Part shown: positions 32,010 through 40,274 of the stretch, in pieces
Layout: each line of letters starts with the position of its first letter
Numbering within the stretch: the first letter of the stretch is position 1
Assembly: GCF_036195045.1 (NCBI RefSeq)
Contig: NZ_CP108100.1
Coordinates: 5,828,001 to 5,892,000 of the forward strand
Length of the DNA stretch: 64,000 nucleotides
Source of the DNA: Streptomyces sp. NBC_00236
Lineage (GTDB): Bacteria; Actinomycetota; Actinomycetes; Streptomycetales; Streptomycetaceae
Direction of reading: 5' to 3'
The notes under the pieces: generated by a model
Told to the model about the DNA's origin: nothing
Databases searched by the model: none
What the model saw: only the letters and a program-made list of their open reading frames with translations
Position numbers and translations under genes: made by a program

Positions 32010-32681
32010 TCAGAAGAGCCTGAGCTTGTCGTCCTCGATGCCGCGCATCGCGTCGTAGTCGAGGACCACGCAGCCGATACCGCGGTCCGTCGCCAGGACG
32101 CGGGCCTGGGGCTTGATCTCCTGGGCGGCGAAGATGCCCTTCACCGGCGCCAGATGGGGATCGCGGTTGAGGAGCTCCAGGTAGCGGGTCAGCTGCTCCA
32201 CGCCGTCGATGTCGCCGCGCCGCTTCAGCTCGACCGCCACGGTCTGCCCGTCGGCGTCACGGCACAGGATGTCGACCGGGCCGATCGCGGTGAAGTACTC
32301 GCGGCGGATGAGCGTGTAGCCCTCGCCCAGCGTCTCGATCCGGTCGGCGAGCAGCTCCTGGAGGTGCGCTTCCACGCCGTCCTTGATCAGGCCGGGGTCG
32401 ACGCCCAGCTCGTGGGACGAGTCATGGAGGATTTCCTCCATCGTGATGATCAGTTTTTCGCCCGCCTTGTTCACCACGGTCCAGACGCCCGCGGTGTCGT
32501 CGCTGCCCTCCTTCAGGGTGCAGGGCGGCGACATCCAGTTGAGCGGTTTGTACGCCCTGTCGTCGGCGTGAATCGACACGCTCCCGTCCGCCTTCACCAG
32601 GATCAGACGGGGAGCGGAGGGCAGGTGGGCCGTGAGCCGGCCCGCGTAGTCCACGGAACAGCGGGCGATGACGAGACGCAT
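32010..32681 (-). CDS. nucS: Mismatch-specific endonuclease NucS/EndoMS
   Basis: Replaces MutSL in actinobacteria: cuts both strands at mismatches, loaded by the beta clamp. 223 residues from the ATG at 32681. N-terminal dimerisation/DNA-binding domain begins MRLVIARC. The C-terminal RecB-like nuclease has [20 protein letters not shown] (catalytic Asp, Glu and Lys) and QLTRYLELL. The C-terminus ends DDKLRLF, a hydrophobic clamp-binding tail as seen in other NucS proteins. Confidence 0.95.
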   Translation of the reverse strand: MRLVIARCSVDYAGRLTAHLPSAPRLILVKADGSVSIHADDRAYKPLNWMSPPCTLKEGSDDTAGVWTVVNKAGEKLIITMEEILHDSSHELGVDPGLIKDGVEAHLQELLADRIETLGEGYTLIRREYFTAIGPVDILCRDADGQTVAVELKRRGDIDGVEQLTRYLELLNRDPHLAPVKGIFAAQEIKPQARVLATDRGIGCVVLDYDAMRGIEDDKLRLF

Positions 32682-32944
32682 GGTCGGCAACGCTACTCGA
32701 CGACAGGTGCTCGACGCGATTCACCCACCCGTCACTCCCTTCCCGCCCCGGAGTGACACTTTCTGGCTTGCCCCTCTTTGAACCCCTTCGTTATTGGCCG
32801 GTTGTGTTCCCAATCTCCTGGTGCGGCCCGGACTGCGCCCTTACCGTGGATGCAGGAGGTCGCCGTGCGTGCACGCTGCGTCGCCGTCCTTCTTCCCTGC
32901 CCGTAAGGCCCCGGCCCTCCGTCGGGGTCGCGAGAGGAGAACCC

Positions 32945-33337
32945 ATGTCGCTCGACGTCTCACCGGCGCTGTTGGAACAGGCCGAGCGAGGCGAGGTCGA
33001 CGAAGCCGACTTCGTCGACTGCGTCCGGACCTCCCTGCCCTACGCATGGGAGATGATCAGCTCGTTGGTGGCTCAGCTGAAGGTCGACGGTGGGCAGTTC
33101 GCCGACAACCAGACGCCGCCGCCCAACGAGCAGGCACGTGGTCAGCTGCTGCGTGCGCTCGCGAGTGATGCGATACGCGGTGCGCTGCAGCGGCACTTCG
33201 GGGTGCGCCTGGCATTCCAGAACTGCCACCGCGTCGCGGTGTTCCCGCTGGACGCCTCGGTCGACGACCGACTGGCCAAGTTCACCTCGGTGAGGGGTCA
33301 GTTGCTCAACCAGTCGCCCGAACTACGGGACTGCTGA
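32945..33337 (+). CDS. SCO5389 family conserved protein
   Basis: 130 residues from the ATG at 32945, with GAGAGGAG upstream. It starts MSLDVSPALLEQAERGEVDEADFVDCVRTSLPYAW; no membrane segment or signal. A compact, mostly helical cytoplasmic protein conserved across Streptomyces without known function. Divergent from nucS across a 263-bp gap that I could not resolve into clear promoters. It ends at a strong two-way terminator. Confidence 0.85.
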   Translation: MSLDVSPALLEQAERGEVDEADFVDCVRTSLPYAWEMISSLVAQLKVDGGQFADNQTPPPNEQARGQLLRALASDAIRGALQRHFGVRLAFQNCHRVAVFPLDASVDDRLAKFTSVRGQLLNQSPELRDC

Positions 33338-33346
33338 ACGCTTCTG

Positions 33347-33391
33347 CTGCCGCCCCGGGCCGCGGGAGGTGCAACTGGTCCGGGGCGGCAG
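33347..33391. terminator. Bidirectional terminator after the SCO5389-family gene
   Basis: Perfect 12-bp stem CTGCCGCCCCGG / CCGGGGCGGCAG (33347-33358 and 33380-33391) between convergent genes. Confidence 0.88.
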
Positions 33392-33427
33392 CTCCCGTAC
33401 GTACACCGTGAGACCCCTGGGTGTGGG

Positions 33428-34471
33428 TCATTCGAGGAGTGGCAGTACCTCGGTGCCCAGCCGCGCTACGTTCTCCTCCGTGGCCACGAGATCTCCGGAC
33501 CCCTCCACCAGGAGCGCGAAGCGGGTGATGCCCGTGCGCTCCGCCGTGGCCGCGAGGCGGTCGGCCGCGAGCCGGGGCGGGCCCACCGGATGAAGCCCGC
33601 ACAGCAGCTCCGTGTAGCCGACCGGGTCGCGCATCACCCGGTGCCGGCCGTCCACCGTCACATGGGCGTCCAGCCCTTGCCGCAGCCAGCCGGGCATCGC
33701 CTTCACGAGCGTCTCCCGGGCGTCGTCGGCGCGGTCCGCGATCTGGGCCACGCCCGCGGACACGTGCCCCGCCTGCCGTACGCTCTCCGGCGAACGGCCC
33801 GCGGCGAGCGCGCAGGAGCGCCAGAGGGCGACCATCTCGGCCTTCTCCTCATCGCCGCAGTGCATCCCGAGCAGCATCGGCAGGCCGTTCTCGGCGGCGA
33901 GTCTCACGCTCTTGGGCGAGGTGCACGCGACGATCACCTCCGGGCCCCCGGGGCTCTCCCCGCTCTCCGCGTCGAGCAGCTCGTCGGCCCGGGGGACCAC
34001 TGCCACCTCGCGGAAGCCGTAGCGCTCCCCGCGTCCTGCCACCCGAGCCTCGCGAAGCCAGTCGAGCAGCAGGCCCAGGGACTCGGGAAAGCCGTTCTCG
34101 TAGGCCTCCAGACCGCCGCCGAACACCTCCAGGTCGATCCACGGCCCGCCCCGGCCCACGCCGAGGGTGAACCGGCCGCCACTGGTGAGGTGCAGCAGCG
34201 CCGCCTGCTCGCCGAGCGCGACCGGATGCTGGGTCGGCAGCACGCTCACCGCCGTACCGACGCGGATTCTGCGCGTGCGGCCGAGCAGCAGCGCGGCCAG
34301 TGTCACGGCGGACGGGCACACCCCGTACGGCACGAAATGATGTTCGGCCAGCCAGACCGAGTCGAGGCCGGACTCCTCCGCGACCTCGGCGGACCGGATC
34401 GCGCGGTGCAGCGCTTCCCCCGGCCCCTGCCCCGGAAACTGGGCTGCCAGTACGAACGTTCCCACACGCAT
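33428..34471 (-). CDS. LLM class flavin-dependent oxidoreductase (luciferase-like)
   Basis: 347 residues of the bacterial-luciferase/F420-or-FMN (beta/alpha)8 fold. Starts MRVGTFVLAAQFPG; family segments SVWLAEHHFVPYG, RTRRIRVGTAVSVLPTQHPV and GRFTLGVGRGG are present. Such enzymes oxidise or reduce diverse small molecules with FMN or F420; neither substrate nor cofactor can be chosen from the sequence. Monocistronic, convergent with the SCO5389-family gene. Confidence 0.9.
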   Translation of the reverse strand: MRVGTFVLAAQFPGQGPGEALHRAIRSAEVAEESGLDSVWLAEHHFVPYGVCPSAVTLAALLLGRTRRIRVGTAVSVLPTQHPVALGEQAALLHLTSGGRFTLGVGRGGPWIDLEVFGGGLEAYENGFPESLGLLLDWLREARVAGRGERYGFREVAVVPRADELLDAESGESPGGPEVIVACTSPKSVRLAAENGLPMLLGMHCGDEEKAEMVALWRSCALAAGRSPESVRQAGHVSAGVAQIADRADDARETLVKAMPGWLRQGLDAHVTVDGRHRVMRDPVGYTELLCGLHPVGPPRLAADRLAATAERTGITRFALLVEGSGDLVATEENVARLGTEVLPLLE

Positions 34472-34670
34472 CGCCAGATACCTCCTTGCGGCCGACGCGG
34501 CTCTCCCCTACTGGCAACAACGTCTGACACGTGCCAAAGGCACGGTCCAACGGGAAGTTGTTGCGATTTTCCGGTAACCCGTCCCGTCCCGGGCGGTGCG
34601 AGACGTATGCCCCCGCCGAATGGCCCTACGCTGGACGGGAACTGCCCAGCCCTGCCCCGTGAGGTGTCAC

Positions 34671-35000
34671 GTGTCCCCGCGCCGCAACCGCCCCCGAGGC
34701 GGCGAGAGTCCCACCGACAGCGCGAGCGTGGAGGGGGACCGGTACGGCGGCGGAGGGCGCTCGGAGGAGTGGCAGGGGGAGGAGTGGTCGGTCCGCCCGG
34801 TGAGCGGTGCGAGCGCGGCGGGCAAGCGCTACCGGTGCCCCGGCTGCGACCAGGAGATCCCCTCGGGCATCCCGCACCTGGTGGCCTGGTCCGAGTACGG
34901 CGGGATCGACGACCGCAGACACTGGCACAAGGCGTGCTGGAACGCGAAGGACCGCCGCACCACGCGGGTGCAGCGGTCCAGGAACGCGCCTCGGTACTGA
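34671..35000 (+). CDS. Small zinc-binding protein with CxxC...HxxxC motif
   Basis: 109 residues from the GTG at 34671. The first 60 residues are polar and low-complexity. The C-terminal half carries YRCPGCDQEI and HWHKACW, which together make a probable four-ligand zinc site. Relatives are labelled 'ATP/GTP-binding protein' without clear grounds. Function unknown; convergent with the ABC operon end. Confidence 0.75.
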   Translation: MSPRRNRPRGGESPTDSASVEGDRYGGGGRSEEWQGEEWSVRPVSGASAAGKRYRCPGCDQEIPSGIPHLVAWSEYGGIDDRRHWHKACWNAKDRRTTRVQRSRNAPRY

Positions 35001-35016
35001 CAACCGGCCGCCGGCG

Positions 35017-35916
35017 TCAGACGTCGCGGTTGTTCATCGCCAGGTAGGCGCCGCCCAGGGCCACGGCGGTCACACCGAGCATGAGCCACAGGGGCTCCCA
35101 GCCGGACGGCCCGGACGTCGCGACCGAGTTGTCGTAGAAGATGCTGAGCTGGTTGGGGATCGAGTACTCCAGGAGCCACTCACGGATCGACGTGAGGGAG
35201 TCGGCGAGCATGAAGATCGCCAGCACGAGCGGCAGCAGCACCAGGCCGATCATGATCGTGATCGCCCCGGCCGAGTGCCGGATCAGCGCGCCGACCGCCA
35301 GCGAGAGCAGCCCCAGCGTCGCCATGTAGAGACCGACGCCGACGGTCGCGCTCAGCCATTCCTTCCCGCTGGGCGCCGCCGCGTCCAGCATGGCTGTCTG
35401 GATCAGGGCGACGATCGTCGTCATCACGGTCGTCAGCACGAAGGTGAGCAGGAAGAAGACGATCGCCTTCGCGCTGAGCACCCGGGCGCGGCTCGGGCAG
35501 GCCGTCAGCGTCGTACGGATCATGCCGGTGCCGTACTCCGACGCGATGGTCATGACGCCGAGCGTGATCACGCAGATCGACCCCAGGAGCACGCCGAAGA
35601 AGCCGAGGCTGAGCACCGGGGTGGAGCCCATGTCGGACTCGGAGTCGGAGAAGCTGACGGCGATCGCCGAGAGCACCCCGATGCCGAACAGCAGCACGAT
35701 CATGATGCCGAGCGTCCACATCGTGGAGCGTACGGACCGGATCTTGGTCCATTCCGAAGCGACCGCGTCACCGAGGGTGGCCGGGCGCACCGGGATCGGG
35801 GAGGTGTAGAAGCCGGCCTGCGGGCCCTGGCCGTGCTGCTGGGGGGCGAAGGGCTGCTGGTACGCCTGCTGCTGATACGGGGCCTGCGGCGTCGGCGGCG
35901 TGGGCGGCGTCGTCAT
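35017..35916 (-). CDS. ABC-2 type permease, first pair
   Basis: 299 residues from the ATG at 35916, which overlaps the ATPase stop (ATGA), so the two are translationally coupled. The first about 45 residues are Pro/Gln/Tyr-rich and cytoplasmic; then WTKIRSVRSTMWTL and six membrane helices typical of ABC-2 permeases without the usual DrrB signature. Similar in layout and sequence to the second permease at 37268-38056 (shared SEWTKIR start and TEYSSGMIRT/SEYGTGMIRT segment), pointing to a duplication. Confidence 0.88.
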   Translation of the reverse strand: MTTPPTPPTPQAPYQQQAYQQPFAPQQHGQGPQAGFYTSPIPVRPATLGDAVASEWTKIRSVRSTMWTLGIMIVLLFGIGVLSAIAVSFSDSESDMGSTPVLSLGFFGVLLGSICVITLGVMTIASEYGTGMIRTTLTACPSRARVLSAKAIVFFLLTFVLTTVMTTIVALIQTAMLDAAAPSGKEWLSATVGVGLYMATLGLLSLAVGALIRHSAGAITIMIGLVLLPLVLAIFMLADSLTSIREWLLEYSIPNQLSIFYDNSVATSGPSGWEPLWLMLGVTAVALGGAYLAMNNRDV

Positions 35917-37109
35917 CGGGAGTCCTCGCTGAGGTCGCTCTTGGTCAGGTCTGCGGAGGGCCCCGCGGGCGCTGCCTGGGCGGGAGGGGCGGCAGGGGAC
36001 GCAGGAGCGGCCGGAGCGGCCGCCGGGGCCGCGGGGGCCGGGGCGCTCCCGTACGGGTTCTGGCCGGGCGGCGGCGGGGCGTACCAACCCTGCTGCGGCA
36101 CCTCGGGGGCGCTCTGCGGCGGCGGGGCGTACGCCTGCTGCGGGCCGTAGCCGGCGGGCGGCGGCGGTGCCTGGAGGTGGGCCACCTGGTCGGCCGTCGA
36201 GCGGTAGTCCACGGCGCCCTGCGTCATCCGCATGTACGCCTCCTCCAGCGAGGCCTGGTGCGGCGAGAGCTCCCACAGCCGGACGTCCGCCCGATGGGCC
36301 AGATCGCTGATCCGCGGCAGCCGGAGCCCGGTGATCCGCAGGGCGCCGTCCGGCTCCGACATGACCTGGCCGCCCGCCTCGGTGAGCGTGGCGGTGAGCT
36401 TCTCGCGCTGCTCGGGCCCGTCGTCCGGGACCCGGACCCGGGCGAAGTCGGCCGAGTTGGTCGAAATGAAGTCCGTGATGCTCATGTCGGCCATGAGCTG
36501 ACCGCGGCCGATCACGATCAGATGGTCGGCGGTGAGGGCCATCTCGCTCATCAGATGGCTGGAGACGAAGACCGTGCGGCCCTCGGACGCCAGCATCTTC
36601 ATCAGGTTCCGGACCCAGAGGATGCCCTCCGGGTCGAGACCGTTGACCGGCTCGTCGAAGAGCAGCACCTGCGGGTCGCCCAGCAGCGCCGCCGCGATGC
36701 CCAGGCGCTGCCCCATGCCCAGCGAGAAGCCCTTGGACCGCTTCGACGCCACCTGCTGGAGGCCGACCACACCCAGCACCTCGTCGACCCGGGCGGCCGG
36801 GATGCCGGCGAGCTGGGCGAGCGAGAGCAGGTGGCTGCGGGCGCTGCGCCCGCCGTGCACGGCCTTGGCGTCGAGCAGGGCGCCCACCTGACGCGGGGCG
36901 TTCGGCAGATCGCGGAAATCGTGGCCGCCGATGGTCGCCCGGCCCTCCGTCGGCCGGTCCAGGCCGAGAATCATCCGCATCGTGGTCGACTTCCCCGACC
37001 CGTTGGGGCCGAGGAACCCGGTGACGGCGCCGGGCCGCACCTGGAAGGAAAGGTTGTACACGGCCGTCTTCGCGCCATAGCGCTTGGTCAGGCCGACTGC
37101 CTCGATCAT
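35913..37109 (-). CDS. ABC transporter ATP-binding protein, first pair, with long Pro/Ala tail
   Basis: 398 residues from the ATG at 37109. Walker A GPNGSGKST, signature FSLGMGQRLGIA (LSGGQ variant LGMGQ), Walker B VLLFDEPVNGLD, switch SSHLMSEM. ATPase core is about 300 residues; the last about 90 are Pro/Ala/Gly/Tyr-rich (PPPPAGYGPQQAYAPPPQ). The tail meets the Pro/Gln-rich N-terminus of its permease partner. It is strongly similar to the ATPase at 38053-39069, including the unusual LGMGQ signature. Confidence 0.92.
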   Translation of the reverse strand: MIEAVGLTKRYGAKTAVYNLSFQVRPGAVTGFLGPNGSGKSTTMRMILGLDRPTEGRATIGGHDFRDLPNAPRQVGALLDAKAVHGGRSARSHLLSLAQLAGIPAARVDEVLGVVGLQQVASKRSKGFSLGMGQRLGIAAALLGDPQVLLFDEPVNGLDPEGILWVRNLMKMLASEGRTVFVSSHLMSEMALTADHLIVIGRGQLMADMSITDFISTNSADFARVRVPDDGPEQREKLTATLTEAGGQVMSEPDGALRITGLRLPRISDLAHRADVRLWELSPHQASLEEAYMRMTQGAVDYRSTADQVAHLQAPPPPAGYGPQQAYAPPPQSAPEVPQQGWYAPPPPGQNPYGSAPAPAAPAAAPAAPASPAAPPAQAAPAGPSADLTKSDLSEDSR

Positions 37110-37267
37110 GCTCCAGCCCATCGACTTATCTGTCGTCGGGGCACAGGCCGTCGGCCGTACGCCCCCCGTATGAGTGAGGAGGATATCCAGGCCCTGACGG
37201 TTCCGGCCAAGTCGAAACCGGGGCGAGTCGCTGCCGGGTGCCGTGGACCGGGGCCCACGGCACCGGG

Positions 37268-38056
37268 TCAGGCGTCGCGCTTCTTCAGTACGAGGAAGCC
37301 GCCGATCACCGCGGCCGCCACCCACGCCACCATGATCAGCAGCCCGGCCCACGGCCCGTACGGTGCCGGATCGCTGTTCATCGCGTCGGGCACCACCTGC
37401 ATGATCTTGGAACCGGCCTGGTCGGGGAAGTACTGGGCGACGCTCTTGGCGCCCGGGACGGCCGACAGGATCTGCGAGACAAGGAAGAAGAACGGCATCA
37501 GGATGCCGAGCGACAGCATGGAACTGCGCAGCATCGCCGCCACGCCCATCGAGAAGATCGCGATCAGGCCCATGTAGAGACCGGCACCGAAGACCGCCCG
37601 CAGCACGTTGTCCTCGCCGATGCCGATGCTGTGGTCACCGAGCAGTGCCTGGCCGAGGAAGAACGAGACGAAGCTGGTCACCATCCCGACCACCAGGGCC
37701 AGCACACCGGCGACCAGCATCTTGCTGAAGAGGAAGGTGGCACGCTGCGGCACGGCCGCGAGCGAGGTGCGGATCATGCCGGAGCTGTACTCCGTACCGA
37801 CCACCAGGACACCGAAGACGACCATCGCCAGCTGGCCGAGGATCATCCCGGAGAAGCTGATGAACGTGGGGTCGAACGTGGCCCGCTCGGCGTCGGAGAG
37901 GTCGTCGAACTGGGAGTTCATCACCGCGCAGAGCGCGGCGCTCATCGCGACGGTGACGGCGAACGCGCAGATCAGCGTCCAGGTCGTCGAGGAAACCGTA
38001 CGGATCTTGGTCCATTCGGAGGTCAGGACCGCGGGTACCGATGCCATCGCCGTCAC
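37268..38056 (-). CDS. ABC-2 type permease, second pair
   Basis: 262 residues if started at the GTG at 38056, which overlaps the stop of the ATPase gene (GTGA); an ATG at 38047 is an alternative. Starts near SEWTKIRTVSSTTWTL, six membrane helices. It lacks the Pro/Gln-rich N-terminal extension of its paralogue. A 158-bp gap separates it from the first pair. Confidence 0.88.
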   Translation of the reverse strand: MTAMASVPAVLTSEWTKIRTVSSTTWTLICAFAVTVAMSAALCAVMNSQFDDLSDAERATFDPTFISFSGMILGQLAMVVFGVLVVGTEYSSGMIRTSLAAVPQRATFLFSKMLVAGVLALVVGMVTSFVSFFLGQALLGDHSIGIGEDNVLRAVFGAGLYMGLIAIFSMGVAAMLRSSMLSLGILMPFFFLVSQILSAVPGAKSVAQYFPDQAGSKIMQVVPDAMNSDPAPYGPWAGLLIMVAWVAAAVIGGFLVLKKRDA

Positions 38057-39069
38057 ACCCCCGTTCCGGTGCCGGAACCGCCGGGCGCCCCCGGGGCGGA
38101 GCCGGGCGGCTGGTTCCACTGATCGCCCCAGTGCGGCCCCACCGGCGGTGGCGCGGCCCCGCGCTCCGAATGCGCGTGGTACTCCACCGAGTCCGCCGTC
38201 ATCTGCATGAACGCCTCCTCCAGAGAGGCCCGCTGGGAGCTCAGCTCGTGCAGCACGATCGTGTGCCGGGCCGCGAGCTCGCCCAGCGCCTCGGTGGTGG
38301 CCCCGTCGACCTCCAGCGTGCCGTTGCCCGACTCGACCGCGACGATTCCCTCCGCGTGCAGGACGTCCCGCAGCCGCTCCTGCTGCGGGGAGCGCAGCCG
38401 CACATAACTACGGGAGTTCTCATGAATGAAGTCGGCCATCGAGGTGTCGGCGAGCAGCCGGCCCTGACCGATCACGATCAGATGGTCCGCGGTCAGTGCC
38501 ATTTCGCTCATCAGATGGGAGGAGACGAAGATCGTCCGGCCTTCCGCGGCGAGCGCCTTCATCAGATTGCGGATCCAGTGAATTCCCTCGGGGTCCAGAC
38601 CATTGACGGGCTCGTCGAACATCAGGATCTCGGGATCACCGAGCAGCGCCGACGCGATTCCCAGCCGCTGGCCCATACCGAGGGAGAACCCTTTGGACTT
38701 CTTCTTCGCCACCGCGGTCAGGCCGACGGTGTCCAGGACCTCCGCCACCCGGCTCTCCGGGATCCGGTTGCTCTGGGCGAGACAGAGAAGGTTGTTGTAC
38801 GCGCTGCGGCCGCCGTGCATCGATTTGGCGTCCAGGAGCGCGCCGATGTACTTCAGCGGCTCCGACAGATCGCGGTAGTGCTTGCCGTCGATGCGCACCG
38901 ATCCGCTGGTGGGGTTGTCGAGATCGAGCATCATCCGCATCGTGGTGGACTTGCCCGCCCCGTTGGGTCCCAGAAAACCCGTCACCATCCCCGGTTTGAT
39001 CCGGCACGACAACTGGTCGACGGCAACCTTGTTGCCGAAGCGCTTGGTGAGGCCATCAAGCTCGATCAT
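38053..39069 (-). CDS. ABC transporter ATP-binding protein, second pair
   Basis: 338 residues. Walker A GPNGAGKSTT, signature FSLGMGQRLGIA, Walker B ILMFDEPVNGLD, switch SSHLMSEM. It aligns over most of its length with the ATPase at 35913-37109 and has a shorter Gly/Pro-rich tail. Transcribed first of the four transporter genes, so the second pair may be the older one. Exported substrate unknown. Confidence 0.93.
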   Translation of the reverse strand: MIELDGLTKRFGNKVAVDQLSCRIKPGMVTGFLGPNGAGKSTTMRMMLDLDNPTSGSVRIDGKHYRDLSEPLKYIGALLDAKSMHGGRSAYNNLLCLAQSNRIPESRVAEVLDTVGLTAVAKKKSKGFSLGMGQRLGIASALLGDPEILMFDEPVNGLDPEGIHWIRNLMKALAAEGRTIFVSSHLMSEMALTADHLIVIGQGRLLADTSMADFIHENSRSYVRLRSPQQERLRDVLHAEGIVAVESGNGTLEVDGATTEALGELAARHTIVLHELSSQRASLEEAFMQMTADSVEYHAHSERGAAPPPVGPHWGDQWNQPPGSAPGAPGGSGTGTGV

Positions 39070-39150
39070 GCGTTCACGCTAGAACGGCCGCGCGCCCGGC
39101 GCCACCACAAAGGCGGAACCGGGCGCGCAAGGGCTGGACCGAGCAGGTGA

Positions 39151-40089
39151 TCAGCGGGTCTGCTGCGCCGGGACGCCGCGGGTGGCGGGCTCCTCGTCGG
39201 CGGGCGAGCCGGCGGCGGCCACCGCGGCACCCGTCAGCGTCGCCAGCATCTCGCGGACGTTGGTCAGCTGCGCGTTGATCGAGTCGCGGCGGTTGGTGAG
39301 CGCCGCCAGCTCGCGCTCCGACTCGCTGCGGATCCGGTCGGCCTTCGCGTTGGCGTCGGCCACGATGTCCTCGGCCTGGCGCTGAGCGGTCTCCACCGTC
39401 TGACGGGCGCGGCGCTCGGCGTCCGTGCGGAGCTTCTCGGCCTCCAGACGGAGCTGCTCGGCGCGGTGCTCGATCTCGGCCAGACGCTTCTCGGCCTTGG
39501 CCTGACGGGACGCGAGGTCGCGCTCCGACTGGTCGCGGCGCTTGGCCAGGTTGGTCTCGAAGTCCGCGGCGGCCTGGGCGGCCTTGGCGCGGGTCTCCTC
39601 GAAGAGGGCGTCGGCCTCCTCGCGCTTCTGGGCCGCGTCCTTCTGCGCGTCCGAGCGCAGCGTGGTGGCCTCACCCTGGGCCTTCTCGACGATGCGGACG
39701 CCGTCGTCCTCGGCCTTGGCCTTGCGCTCGGCGGCGAAGGTCTCGGCGTCGTTGCGCACCTGCTGGGCGGCGGACTCGGCGAGCTCACGGTGCTGCTCGG
39801 CGGCGCGACGGGCCTCCTCACGCAGGTCCTTGGCCTCCTCCTCGGCAAGGCGGAGAATCTTCTCCACACGCGCGCCGAGACCCGCGTACGACGGCTCGGC
39901 GTCGTTCACCTGGGCCTGGGCGTTCTGCGTTTCGAGGTGGAGCTCCTCGATGCGCTTTTCCAGAGACGTGATGCGGGCGAGAGCACTATCACGGTCGGCG
40001 ACGAGCTTGGTAATGCGGTCATCCACCTGACCGCGGTCGTAACCACGCCGCACGAGCTCGAAGCCGAAGGGGGAGGAAGGGTCACTCAT
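39151..40089 (-). CDS. filP: Intermediate-filament-like coiled-coil protein FilP
   Basis: Cytoskeletal protein of Streptomyces hyphae; forms filaments and a subapical network that interacts with DivIVA and gives cell stiffness. 312 residues from the ATG at 40089. After a short head (MSDPSSPFGFELVRRGYDRGQ) most of the protein is continuous charged coiled coil with Ala/Glu/Arg-rich heptads, ending in a short Gly/Pro-containing tail. It lies directly downstream of scy with the same orientation, as in S. coelicolor. Older annotations call it 'cellulose-binding protein'. Confidence 0.95.
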   Translation of the reverse strand: MSDPSSPFGFELVRRGYDRGQVDDRITKLVADRDSALARITSLEKRIEELHLETQNAQAQVNDAEPSYAGLGARVEKILRLAEEEAKDLREEARRAAEQHRELAESAAQQVRNDAETFAAERKAKAEDDGVRIVEKAQGEATTLRSDAQKDAAQKREEADALFEETRAKAAQAAADFETNLAKRRDQSERDLASRQAKAEKRLAEIEHRAEQLRLEAEKLRTDAERRARQTVETAQRQAEDIVADANAKADRIRSESERELAALTNRRDSINAQLTNVREMLATLTGAAVAAAGSPADEEPATRGVPAQQTR

Positions 40090-40274
40090 GGGGTTCCTGT
40101 CGAAGTGAGACCGGTGAGGTGATAGAGGGAATCCTAGGGGCCAGAACGGCGTGTCACCGAGCAGATGCCCTTTTGATCTGGAGAATGACACCCCTTTTGA
40201 GTGGCTGACCCCCGTAACCCTTGCCACTCGGGGGGCTGAACGTTCTTGCCGAACCACGGAAGAGCACCGGGTGG

